Assembly (NCBI GenBank): GCA_902175065.1 | Contig: CABIIJ010000001.1 | Coordinates: 1-48,458, forward strand | Reading direction: 5' to 3' | Length of the DNA: 48,458 nucleotides | Origin: an uncultured Comamonas sp. | GTDB taxonomy: Bacteria > Pseudomonadota > Gammaproteobacteria > Burkholderiales > Burkholderiaceae_C | In this document: positions 35,697-44,076 of the stretch, piece by piece | Numbering within the stretch: position 1 is the first letter of the stretch | Layout: the number at the start of each line of letters is the position of its first letter | Program-made: the position numbers and the translations under genes | Notes under the pieces: model-generated | What the model saw: the letters and a program-made list of their open reading frames with translations, nothing else | Database searches by the model: none | What the model was told of the DNA's origin: nothing

Positions 35697-36026
35697 ATGA
35701 CACACGTCGTCACCGAGAACTGCATCAAATGTAAATACACCGATTGCGTGGACGTTTGCCCCGTGGATTGCTTCCGCGAAGGCCCGAACATGCTGGTGAT
35801 TGACCCCGACGAGTGCATCGACTGCGCCGTTTGCATCCCCGAGTGCCCAGCCGACGCCATTTTTGCGGAAGAGGATGTACCCGCCGATCAACTGCCGTTC
35901 ATCAAGCTCAATGCCGACCTGGCCTTTGCCAAGGGGTGGACGAGCATCACCAAGCGCAAGGCAGCGATGCCCGATGCCGACGAGTGGAACGGCAAGGACG
36001 GCAAGGTGGGAATGCTGGAGCGCTGA
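35697..36026 (+). CDS. fdxA: Seven-iron ferredoxin
   Basis: A 109-residue electron carrier with one [3Fe-4S] and one [4Fe-4S] cluster, of the Azotobacter/Pseudomonas FdI type. Cysteines at 9, 12, 17, 21 and 25 ([18 protein letters not shown]) and at 40, 43, 46 and 50 ([12 protein letters not shown]) give the standard pattern. The C-terminal tail of about 50 residues, with the [10 protein letters not shown] segment, is usual for FdxA. It is a core gene, divergent from the capsule locus, and marks the right boundary of the variable region. Confidence 0.96.
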   Translation: MTHVVTENCIKCKYTDCVDVCPVDCFREGPNMLVIDPDECIDCAVCIPECPADAIFAEEDVPADQLPFIKLNADLAFAKGWTSITKRKAAMPDADEWNGKDGKVGMLER

Positions 36027-36063
36027 GCACCCACCCCTGCCGGACGGCCTGCCCTTCTACCAG

Positions 36064-36087
36064 CAACAGCCCCATCCGGGGCTGTTG
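36064..36087 (+). terminator. Hairpin after fdxA
   Basis: CAACAGCCCC pairs perfectly with GGGGCTGTTG around a 4-base loop, 37 bases after the fdxA stop. No long T run follows, only GGCATTTG, so termination may be incomplete. Confidence 0.65.
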
Positions 36088-36199
36088 GCATTTGAGGCAG
36101 AGCGTTTCACTTGGTTGTATCCAGGTGTTGCATTGACCAATCGGGCATTGTGGTTTTAAGCTACCAGTTTTGCTTCTTTTTCTGGATTCAGGAGCCTGT

Positions 36200-36538
36200 A
36201 TGAACACCAACGCCAGCCGCTTTTTGCCCACTGACCGTGAGGCACGGCTCAAGGAGCTGGATTTGGAAATTGTGCGCTTGGCCATCATCTGCAAAATCCG
36301 CCTGCTCGATCCCGGCGTTGCCGAGCGGGTACTGGCCAACGACACCAGCCTGTGCGACATCCAGCATTGCAGCAACGCCTTCCGCACCCTGCGCGGTCTG
36401 CTGCTGATGCACTACAACGAACTCAACGCCATCAACGCCGAAGCCGACCCGCAAACCATGCGCGTGGTGGCGCAAAACGTGCGCGATGCCCTCAAGGGCG
36501 TGATTGGCGGACAACTGGGCGGGCACGGGGCGATGTAA
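36200..36538 (+). CDS. Small protein of unknown function
   Basis: A 112-residue, probably cytoplasmic, mostly helical protein starting MNTNASRFLPTDREARLKEL. GGAG at 36191-36194 is correctly spaced before the ATG at 36200; a longer frame would start upstream without such a site. It contains two cysteines (DTSLCDIQHC) and a glycine-rich tail (GGQLGGHG). I recognise no domain. It converges on the DUF4153-type gene. Confidence 0.65.
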   Translation: MNTNASRFLPTDREARLKELDLEIVRLAIICKIRLLDPGVAERVLANDTSLCDIQHCSNAFRTLRGLLLMHYNELNAINAEADPQTMRVVAQNVRDALKGVIGGQLGGHGAM

Positions 36539-36571
36539 TCCCTCTTCGGGCAGGTATTTAGTGCTCCTGCC

Positions 36572-38398
36572 CTATTGCACCCGTCCGGTCGGTAGCCCCG
36601 GCACGGCCAAGTCACGCCAGGGCGAGGCCTGTACCTGGACGCGCCCTTCCCGCAAGGCCTGCACCAGTTGCGCGTGCTGTTGGCCGGTGGCCTGGGGCCA
36701 GCGCACTTCCCCGACCTGCTGCCAAGGCTCCTGCACCTGAGGGTCACGGGCAAACACCCGGCACGACAGGTTGTATCGCGCCGTAGTGCAGAGCAGCTGC
36801 TGGGGCTGCTCGCTGGTGCTGTCCAGAGACGCTTGCAAGACCAGGCAAGAGGCCGTTTGCGGATCAGGGGATGGCTGCGCACCCGCTGTTGGAGCGGATT
36901 TTTGTCCCGCGCCCCGGCAGACACTGCCACTGGTGATTTCCTTATTGGCCAGCGCTTGCCACCAGTCCTCGGGCGGCTGGGCATGGCCGGGGGCGACGGC
37001 CAGCAGGTTGCGCCAATCGGCGGCCGACAGCGCGCTGGCCTGCCGGGGCAGGTAGCGCTTGGCTTCGGCAGCCAGCATCTGGCGCACATCCTGCGCCACC
37101 TCCCCTTGGGAAAATGCGGGCAAACCTTGCAAACGCTGCAGCGCTGGCAGCCCGTGGCGGCCATGATCAAAGCGCAAATCCTGCAGGGCCTGCAGCGTCG
37201 GTGCCTGCGTGCCGTCCGCCAAGCGCTGGTACTGGCTGGCCGCACCAATACGGTAAGGATCGAGCAACGGGGTGTGCAACAGCACCAGCAGCGCCATGAC
37301 CAGCCAGGACATGGCCGGATTGATACGGCCAATGCGCTGCAGCCACGCGGCGGCATCGCGCTCCAGCGCCGCCCAGGCATAGCCCAGGGCATAGAGCATG
37401 AGCACGCCGGCAATGGTCAAGGCCCAGATGCGCTCATGCGTCCAGCCGTACTGGCGCACGCGCAACGCCACGGCCCACAGGGCCAGAGTGGCCAGCACCG
37501 GCATCAGCGCCAGGGCGGCAGCAATCAAGGCCCGCAGCGCGAAGGGGTAAGGCGCTGCCTGGCGGCTGCCGTCCTGGTAAACGGCATTCACAAAAACCAA
37601 CAGGCACAGCAGCACGCCCATCAGCAGCGGGGCCGCCTTGCGCGTTTCCCACAGCGGCTGCACGCCCGTGAAGGGCAAAAAAGCCACGAACAACACCACC
37701 ACCAGCGCCAATAGCGGCAGCAGCAGGCGGTACAGGGTCAGCACCAGTTGCAGCATCAGGCGCAGGGGCCGGGGCTGGCCGCGTGCCAACAGCACACCCA
37801 GGCCGGCCATCAACCCCGTGGCCATATACACGAAGGCCGGGGCCGTAAAAGTATCGGCAAACAGCCGCACCTTGACCAAAGCAAACAGCCCGGCCCACAA
37901 CCCCAGCACGGCCCAGCCCAGGGCAACAAATTGCAGGGCAAAGCCCAGCACCACGGCGTTGTTCCAGGCGTAATCAAACAACAGAGCATACGGCACGCGG
38001 CGCAGGCTGCGCTGTTGTTGCAGCGCCTGCATCCAGGCCAGGGCGATAAACAGCAATGCCCCCTGGCACAGCAACCAGGGCACCCAGGCGCTGCCACTGC
38101 GTGCACCCTGGCTGCCCAGCAGCCACCAGACGCTGCCATGCAAGGCCACCAGCAGCAGCCCCAGCGCCCCCATACCGCGCCACAGCAGGCGGTCGCCCAG
38201 CTGGCGCACAGACAGCACGAAGAAGCCTGGCACCGCCAGCAGCAAAGAGAGGGCGATCAGCCGCAGCGGCCCGGCAGGGCCAAACCAGCCCTCCAGCAAA
38301 GCGTACACACCCGCACCTTGCACCAGGGTGGTGAGCACCATCACCTCCTTGGTCAAACGCGGCAGATCGGCGGTGGGGGCGAAGCGGTCAGTGGCCAT
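36572..38398 (-). CDS. DUF4153-type multi-spanning membrane protein
   Basis: A 608-residue protein with roughly a dozen predicted membrane segments in the first 400 residues and a soluble C-terminal part of about 200 residues. The RVRQYGWTHERIWAL segment after the eighth or so helix is the family's most recognisable motif. The function of DUF4153 proteins is not established. It begins 35 bases after the hrpA stop, so the two may be cotranscribed. It belongs to the GC-rich core flank. Confidence 0.75.
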   Translation of the reverse strand: MATDRFAPTADLPRLTKEVMVLTTLVQGAGVYALLEGWFGPAGPLRLIALSLLLAVPGFFVLSVRQLGDRLLWRGMGALGLLLVALHGSVWWLLGSQGARSGSAWVPWLLCQGALLFIALAWMQALQQQRSLRRVPYALLFDYAWNNAVVLGFALQFVALGWAVLGLWAGLFALVKVRLFADTFTAPAFVYMATGLMAGLGVLLARGQPRPLRLMLQLVLTLYRLLLPLLALVVVLFVAFLPFTGVQPLWETRKAAPLLMGVLLCLLVFVNAVYQDGSRQAAPYPFALRALIAAALALMPVLATLALWAVALRVRQYGWTHERIWALTIAGVLMLYALGYAWAALERDAAAWLQRIGRINPAMSWLVMALLVLLHTPLLDPYRIGAASQYQRLADGTQAPTLQALQDLRFDHGRHGLPALQRLQGLPAFSQGEVAQDVRQMLAAEAKRYLPRQASALSAADWRNLLAVAPGHAQPPEDWWQALANKEITSGSVCRGAGQKSAPTAGAQPSPDPQTASCLVLQASLDSTSEQPQQLLCTTARYNLSCRVFARDPQVQEPWQQVGEVRWPQATGQQHAQLVQALREGRVQVQASPWRDLAVPGLPTGRVQ

Positions 38399-38433
38399 GG
38401 CAAGGGTGATGGGGCAGGTATTTGTTCAGGCCG

Positions 38434-41400
38434 TCAATGCTGCAACTGCGCCCACACTTTGTCCAGGCGCTTGCTACTGACCGGGTACGGCGTGCGCAGC
38501 TCTTGGGCGAAGAAGCTGACGCGCAGCTCTTCCAGCATCCAGCGGTATTCCTGCAGCCGCGCATCGTGCTGGCCTTTGCGCTGGGCCAGCAGGCGGGTAT
38601 AGCGCTGCTGCAGCGGTTGCAGTTCCTTCAATTTGGCGGCATCGCGGGCCGGGTCGGCGCGGACTTTGTCCAGGCGGATGGTGATGGCCTTCAGGTAGCG
38701 GGCAAAGTGCTGCAGCTGCGCCCAGGGGGTGCGGGCGATGAAGTCCTTGGGCATCAGATTTTGTAGCTGCTTGCCTGCGTCCTCTGTGGCCTCTTGGGCG
38801 TTTTTGGTGTCTTTGATCTTGCGCTGGGCGCTGGCGTATTCGGTCAGGATGGTGGCGGCCAGGCGGGCCACTTCCTGGGCGATCAGGGTCAGGCGGGCGC
38901 GGCCCTCTTGCACGCGCTGGGTGAACTGGGCGGCATCCTGGGGCAAGGGCTCTTGCACAAAAGCGCGCTCCAGCGCCACATCCAGAATCTGCGCCCGCAG
39001 CTCTTCTTGCGTGCCCAGCGGCATATAGGCCACGGCCATTTTTTGCAGGTCGGGGATGTTTTTTTCCAGGTATTTCAGCGCGTCTTTCACCTGCAGGGCG
39101 CACAGCCGGCGCAGGCCCTGGCGGTGGCGGGCGGCGGCAATGTCCGGCTCGTCAAACACTTCGATGGTGACGGCATCGCCCTGGTCGATGAGGGCGGGAA
39201 AGCCGATCAGCGTCTGCTTGCCCTGCTGGATTTCCATCAGCTCAGGGAGTTGGCCAAAGTCCCAGCTGGTGTGGCGTGCGCCTGCGGCATGGGGCGCAGC
39301 CGTTCCCGGTGATTTATCTTTTTCAGGAGCTGGTTGCGCTTTTAAATTGGTGTTTTTAGGCTGTTTTGGCTCTGAAACAGCTTTATCTTCAGCGGAAGAA
39401 GCTATTTTTAATGAAGCCAAGGCCTGGAAAGCCCCCCGCGCCTTGCTGCCCCACTGGGCCTTGAGGGCGGCGATATTGCGCCCCTGCGCCAGCTGGCGGC
39501 CATGCTCGTCGATGATGCGCAGGTTCATAAACAGGTGGGTGCCCAGCATGTCGGGCTTGAAATCGGCACGTTTCACGTCCAGGCTGGTCTCCTGGCGCAC
39601 CTGCTCCAGCAGGGCATCGATCAGCCCGCCCTGCCCCCAGCGCTCGGGCTGGGTGAACAGCGCGGCCAGGCGTTCGGCGCTTTCGGGCAGCGGCACCAGG
39701 CGGCTGCGCGGGCGCTGGGGCAGGCTTTTCAGGAGGGCCTGGATTTTTTCTTTCAGCATTCCCGGCACCAGCCACTCGGCGCGGTCTTCGCTGACTTGGT
39801 TCAGGGCGAACAGCGGCACCGTCACCGTCAAACCATCGCGGGCATCGCCCGGGCTGTGCAAATAGCTGGCCGCGCAATCGACACCGCCCAGGCGCACCAG
39901 CTTGGGGAAGGCATCGGTGGTGATGCCCGCCGCCTCGTGGCGCATGAGTTCGTCTTTGGACAAGCGCAGCAGCTGGGGCTGCTCTTTGCTGGCCTGGCGG
40001 TACCACGCGTCAAAAGTCGCGCCGCTGAAGATGCCGTCGGGGATGTGCTGGTCGTAAAAGGCGTAGATCAGCGCATCGTCCACCAGCACGTCTTGGCGGC
40101 GACTTTTGTGCTCCAGCTCTTCGACCTTGCGGATGGTTTTCTGGTTGGCGGCCAAAAACGGCCAGGTGGTTTCCCACTCGCCCTCGACCAGGGCGCGGCG
40201 GATAAACATTTGCCGCGCATCGTGCGGGTCTTTGCGGCCATAGCTCACGCCCCGGTTGTTATAGACCACCAGGCCGTAGAGCGTGGCGCGTTCAAAAGCG
40301 ATCACGTCGGCGCGTTTCTTGCTCCAGTGCGGGTCAAGCAGTTGTTTTTTCAGCAGATGGGCACCGACTTCTTCCAGCCACTGCGGCTCAATCGCCGCAA
40401 TGCCCCGGCCATACAGGCGCGAGGTTTCCACCTGCTCGGCGGCCACAATCCAGCGCCCCGGCTTTTTGCTCAGGTGCGCCCCCGGATGCGGGTGGAACTT
40501 GATGCCGTGTGCGCCCAGGTAGGCCTCGCTCTCCTCGCCCTTGAAGCCGATGTTGCCCAGCAGGCCGCACAGCATGGACAGGTGCACCGCCTCGTAGCCT
40601 GCGGCCTGGGTATTGATCTGCCACTGCTGCTCTTTCACCACGGTGAGCAGTTGCGAATAAATATCGCGCCATTCGCGCACGCGGCGGATGTTGATGAAGT
40701 TCTGGCGCAGCAACTGCTCCCACTGGCGGTTGCTGAGTTTGTGGGTGTCTTGCTCAGGCGCTATCGACTCAGTAGCTGCAGGCGCTTGTATACGCTGGGC
40801 TACAGGCAAAAAAGACTGATTTTTTTGCGCTACCGCCGGTGCCTTGTGCGCGGCCTGGGCCGCCATCTCCTTGCGGCTTTTGGCCACGGCCTTGCCGCCG
40901 CGGGCATCCTGCAGCCACTGCCACAGGCGCAGGTAGCCGGAGAACTCGCTTTTCTCATCGTCAAACTTGGCGTGCTGCTGGTCGGCCTGGGCCTGCGCCT
41001 CTAGGGGGCGGTCGCGCACGTCCTGCACACTCAGGGCGGCGGCAATCACCAGCACCTCGGCCAGCGCCCCACGGCTGCGGGCCTCGACAATCATGCGGCC
41101 CACGCGCGGGTCCAGCGGCAGGCGCGACAGGGCCTTGCCCATGGGCAGCAGGCCGCCGCGCTCATCAACCGCGCCCAGCTCTTGCAAGAGCTGGTAGCCA
41201 TCGGCAATCGCCCGGCCCGAGGGGGCTTGCAAAAAGGGGAAGTTCACCACATCGCCCAGCCCCAGCGCCTTCATGCGCAGGATGACCCCGGCCAGCGAGG
41301 AGCGCAAAATTTCCGGGTCGGTAAAGGCATCGCGCTGGTTGAAGTCGGCCTCGTCGTACAGGCGAATGCAAATACCGTTGGCCACGCGCCCGCAGCGCCC

Positions 41401-42444
41401 GGCGCGTTGGTTGGCAGCGGCCTGGCTGATCGGCTCGACCAGCAACTGCTCCACCTTGCTTCTGAATGAATAGCGCTTGACGCGGGCTGTGCCTGCGTCA
41501 ATCACGTATTTGATGCCAGGAACGGTGAGCGAGGTTTCCGCCACGTTGGTCGCCAGCACAATGCGCCGCTGGCTGTGGCTGTCAAAAATGCGGTCCTGCT
41601 CGGCCTGCGACAGGCGCGAGAACAGGGGCAGCACCTCGCTATTGCGCAGCGCCGGGTAGTGCTGCAGGTGCTGGCGCAGGTGGTCGGCGGCCTCGCGAAT
41701 TTCGCGCTCGCCGGGCAGAAAGATCAAAATGTCGCCGCCCGCGCCGCCTTGCCACAGCTCGTCCACGCCATCGGCAATGGCCTCGCTCAGGCCGTAATCC
41801 TTTTTCTCCTCAAAAGGCCGCCAGCGCATTTCTACCGGGTAGGTGCGCCCGGACACCATGATCACCGGCGCAGCCTGCCCCTGGGCATCGGCAAAGTGCC
41901 GGGCAAAGCGCTCGGCATCAATCGTGGCCGAGGTCACCACCACCTTCAAATTGGGCCGCTGGGGCAGGATTTGCTTCAAATACCCAAGCAAAAAGTCGAT
42001 GTTCAGGCTGCGCTCGTGCGCCTCGTCGATGATCAGGGTGTCGTAGGCTTTCAGGAGCGGGTCGGTCTGCGTCTCGGCCAGCAAAATCCCGTCCGTCATC
42101 AGCTTGACCGATGCGCCTTTCTGCAGCGTGTCCTGAAAGCGCACCTTGAAGCCCACCACCTCGCCCAGCGGGGTGTTCAGCTCCTGCGCAATGCGCTTGG
42201 CCACGCTGCTGGCGGCAATGCGCCGGGGCTGGGTGTGGCCGATCAGCCGCCCGCGCTGCCCTTGCGGCGCATTGCACACGCCCCGGCCCAGCGCCAGGGC
42301 GATCTTGGGCAGCTGCGTGGTTTTGCCGGAGCCGGTTTCACCGCAGACGATGATGACCTGGTGGGCCTGCAAGGCATCGGCAATCTCCTGGCGGCGGGCG
42401 GATACGGGGAGGGCTTCGGGGAAAGTGATCTGCAAGGAAGACAT
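38434..42444 (-). CDS. hrpA: ATP-dependent RNA helicase HrpA (DEAH box)
   Basis: A DEAH-box RNA helicase of 1336 residues, the normal size for HrpA, which in E. coli is linked to mRNA processing and ribosome rescue. Motifs: Walker A GETGSGKT (35-42), DEAH (139-142), SATIDAERF (from 170), then the helicase C-terminal, HA2 and OB-fold regions (VVNFPFLQAPSGRAI, a long DUF3418-type C-terminal part). The start is uncertain: ATG codons at 42444 and 42453 lack a clear ribosome binding site. A lysine- and proline-rich insertion (NTNLKAQPAPEKDKSP) lies in the second half and is probably a linker. Confidence 0.95.
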   Translation of the reverse strand: MSSLQITFPEALPVSARRQEIADALQAHQVIIVCGETGSGKTTQLPKIALALGRGVCNAPQGQRGRLIGHTQPRRIAASSVAKRIAQELNTPLGEVVGFKVRFQDTLQKGASVKLMTDGILLAETQTDPLLKAYDTLIIDEAHERSLNIDFLLGYLKQILPQRPNLKVVVTSATIDAERFARHFADAQGQAAPVIMVSGRTYPVEMRWRPFEEKKDYGLSEAIADGVDELWQGGAGGDILIFLPGEREIREAADHLRQHLQHYPALRNSEVLPLFSRLSQAEQDRIFDSHSQRRIVLATNVAETSLTVPGIKYVIDAGTARVKRYSFRSKVEQLLVEPISQAAANQRAGRCGRVANGICIRLYDEADFNQRDAFTDPEILRSSLAGVILRMKALGLGDVVNFPFLQAPSGRAIADGYQLLQELGAVDERGGLLPMGKALSRLPLDPRVGRMIVEARSRGALAEVLVIAAALSVQDVRDRPLEAQAQADQQHAKFDDEKSEFSGYLRLWQWLQDARGGKAVAKSRKEMAAQAAHKAPAVAQKNQSFLPVAQRIQAPAATESIAPEQDTHKLSNRQWEQLLRQNFINIRRVREWRDIYSQLLTVVKEQQWQINTQAAGYEAVHLSMLCGLLGNIGFKGEESEAYLGAHGIKFHPHPGAHLSKKPGRWIVAAEQVETSRLYGRGIAAIEPQWLEEVGAHLLKKQLLDPHWSKKRADVIAFERATLYGLVVYNNRGVSYGRKDPHDARQMFIRRALVEGEWETTWPFLAANQKTIRKVEELEHKSRRQDVLVDDALIYAFYDQHIPDGIFSGATFDAWYRQASKEQPQLLRLSKDELMRHEAAGITTDAFPKLVRLGGVDCAASYLHSPGDARDGLTVTVPLFALNQVSEDRAEWLVPGMLKEKIQALLKSLPQRPRSRLVPLPESAERLAALFTQPERWGQGGLIDALLEQVRQETSLDVKRADFKPDMLGTHLFMNLRIIDEHGRQLAQGRNIAALKAQWGSKARGAFQALASLKIASSAEDKAVSEPKQPKNTNLKAQPAPEKDKSPGTAAPHAAGARHTSWDFGQLPELMEIQQGKQTLIGFPALIDQGDAVTIEVFDEPDIAAARHRQGLRRLCALQVKDALKYLEKNIPDLQKMAVAYMPLGTQEELRAQILDVALERAFVQEPLPQDAAQFTQRVQEGRARLTLIAQEVARLAATILTEYASAQRKIKDTKNAQEATEDAGKQLQNLMPKDFIARTPWAQLQHFARYLKAITIRLDKVRADPARDAAKLKELQPLQQRYTRLLAQRKGQHDARLQEYRWMLEELRVSFFAQELRTPYPVSSKRLDKVWAQLQH

Positions 42445-42470
42445 AGAAGGCATAAGGGGCGGGATTATCG

Positions 42471-42600
42471 CTACTCCCCGCCCGCCACCCACTGTGCGGC
42501 CTTCTCCGCAATCATCAGCGTGGGGCTGTTGGTGTTGCCGCTGGGCGGGCGATGATCGGCATGATGTGCCCTGATGCGTCCGGTCGGCGCCGGGCCATGC
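42471..42600 (-). pseudogene. Remnant of a GMC oxidoreductase C-terminus
   Basis: On the minus strand, just upstream of hrpA, the end of a GMC (choline dehydrogenase-like) flavoprotein is readable: GNTNSPTLMIAEKAAQWV, followed by a stop at 42471-42473. This is the FAD-side signature of the family's C-terminus. The preceding part (DASGHIMPIIA) lies in another frame, so a frameshift separates them, and nothing further upstream matches. It is a short gene relic. The upstream limit is approximate. Confidence 0.75.
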
Positions 42601-42700
42601 TGCCTTTACCTTCGCTTACCAAAAGGCCTGCAGGGCGGCTTGTTATGCTCTCCCGCTTTGCCCACAGGGCACAACACACGTACCAGGTTGTCGAGAATCC

Positions 42701-43855
42701 ATGCTGACTTTGCTTGCCCCCATCGCACTGCTGGCCGCCCTGTGGCTGTGGCACCCCTTGCTGGCCACAGGCAAACGCTACTACGTGGCGGCAGTCGTGG
42801 TGACGGCATTTCTGGGGGCGATGCCCGCGTTATTGATCTGGGCGGCACGCAATACCGCCGCCAGCTACACGACGGTGGCCTACCTGCAGGTGCCTGCCGG
42901 ATGGCTGTTTGCCAGCATCGCGGCAGCGTGGCTGCTGGCGCTGCTGCGCGATGGGCTGGCGCTGCTGGGCAAGGTTCTGGGCGCACCGGGGCTGGCCCGG
43001 CACCTGTGGCAGCCGCATTACACCCTGCTGGCGGTGAGCGTGATGCTGCTGGTCTGCGGCCACGGCGCCATCCAGGGGCTGCGCGTGCCCGAGGTGCGCG
43101 AGCACGAGCTGGCCCTGGCCAAGCTGCCCCCCGAGCTGGACGGGCTGCGCATCGCGGTGATTGCCGACCTGCACGCCAGCCCGATCAACAATGCCTTCTA
43201 CGTGCGCGAAGTGGTCAACCGCACCAACGCCGCCAGGCCCGACCTGATCGTGCTGCCCGGCGACCTGATCGATGGCGACGTGGCCACCCAGGCCGTGAAC
43301 ATTGCCGCCCTGGCCGACTTGACCGCCCCCCATGGCGTCTGGGCGGCCCCCGGCAACCACGAGTACTACAGCGGCTACGATGCCTGGGCCAAGGTGTTTG
43401 CCCGCCTGGGCCTGCCCTACCTGGCCAACCAGGCCCACACCATCACCGTGCGCGGCAAGCGCCTGACCCTCTCGGGCGTGGGCGACCCGGCCTACGCGCA
43501 AAGCCACAATGCCGGCGGCGGCGTGCCCCCGGACATCGTCAGCGTCGCCAAGCAGGCCCAGGCGCAGCAGGCGCAGTTCCACATCCTGCTGGGGCACCAG
43601 CCCAAGCTGGCCCGCGAATACGCCGCACAGCACAGCGTGCATCTGCAGATTGCCGGGCACACGCACGGCGGGCACATCCGGGGTTTTGACCAATGGGTGG
43701 TGGCCCCGGCCAACAACGGCTTCGTGCGCGGGCGCTACGACGTGGGCGACATGGTGCTGTTCGTCAGCAACGGCGCCGGGCTGTGGGCCGGGTTCACCCT
43801 GCGCCTGGGCGTGCCCGCAGCGATCGACGTGCTGGTGCTGCGCAGCAAGAAATAG
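42701..43855 (+). CDS. Membrane-anchored metallophosphoesterase
   Basis: A 384-residue protein. The first 130 residues hold about four membrane helices, followed by a calcineurin-like phosphoesterase domain with all metal motifs: DLH (156-158), GDLIDGD (187-193), GNHEYY (218-223), GHQPK and GHTHGGH. It resembles the YkuE/YaeI group, which in some bacteria hydrolyses UDP-diacylglucosamine or phosphodiesters; the substrate here is unknown. It diverges from hrpA. A MITE-like element begins 4 bases after its stop. Confidence 0.88.
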   Translation: MLTLLAPIALLAALWLWHPLLATGKRYYVAAVVVTAFLGAMPALLIWAARNTAASYTTVAYLQVPAGWLFASIAAAWLLALLRDGLALLGKVLGAPGLARHLWQPHYTLLAVSVMLLVCGHGAIQGLRVPEVREHELALAKLPPELDGLRIAVIADLHASPINNAFYVREVVNRTNAARPDLIVLPGDLIDGDVATQAVNIAALADLTAPHGVWAAPGNHEYYSGYDAWAKVFARLGLPYLANQAHTITVRGKRLTLSGVGDPAYAQSHNAGGGVPPDIVSVAKQAQAQQAQFHILLGHQPKLAREYAAQHSVHLQIAGHTHGGHIRGFDQWVVAPANNGFVRGRYDVGDMVLFVSNGAGLWAGFTLRLGVPAAIDVLVLRSKK

Positions 43856-43859
43856 TTAA

Positions 43860-44020
43860 GGATCCTCTGCACAAATCGCCGCGCCGCCTGCATCTGCGGC
43901 CTCGGGCGGTCTGCGGCGTTGCAAATCCTCGCGATAGCTGCGGCTATCGCTGCGGTTTGCGCCTTGCATCCCATCCCGATCCGCAGCGCAGGCTTACCGC
44001 TCGATTCGTGCAGAGGACCC
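43860..44020. mobile_element. MITE-like element of about 161 bases flanked by TTAA
   Basis: Near-perfect terminal inverted repeats (43858-43878 and 44002-44022; 19 of 21 match, core TCCTCTGCAC) flanked on both sides by TTAA, which may be a target duplication. No protein is encoded. The centre holds a perfect hairpin GCGATAGC-TGCG-GCTATCGC. The ends resemble those of IS5-superfamily elements (IS427-like group), so it is probably moved by such a transposase in trans. Confidence 0.8.
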
Positions 44021-44027
44021 TTAAATC

Positions 44028-44051
44028 TATTTAACTAAATAATTAAATAAC
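44028..44051 (+). promoter_or_regulatory. Probable ArsR-type operator before the MFS gene
   Basis: An inverted repeat TATTTAA-8 bases-TTAAATA ending 23 bases before the MFS start codon. The arrangement and outer bases match a site in the arsR divergent promoter at 48389-48412 (17 of 17 outer bases, only the centre differs). AT-rich 12-2-12-type palindromes are typical ArsR/SmtB operators. Confidence 0.7.
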
Positions 44052-44054
44052 GAA

Positions 44055-44076
44055 ATAGACCATAATCGCGGTCTAT
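44055..44076 (+). promoter_or_regulatory. Inverted repeat over the MFS start codon
   Basis: ATAGACC and GGTCTAT, a perfect 7-base inverted repeat with an 8-base spacer; the right arm includes the first two bases of the ATG. No ribosome binding site is seen. It could fold in the mRNA and limit translation, or be a second protein binding site. Confidence 0.45.

Noticed and set aside
35454-35891. N-terminal extension of the PKS frame into the fdxA gene
   Set aside because: The extension is antisense to a real ferredoxin gene and does not resemble a PKS; ketosynthase homology starts just after the GTG at 35453.
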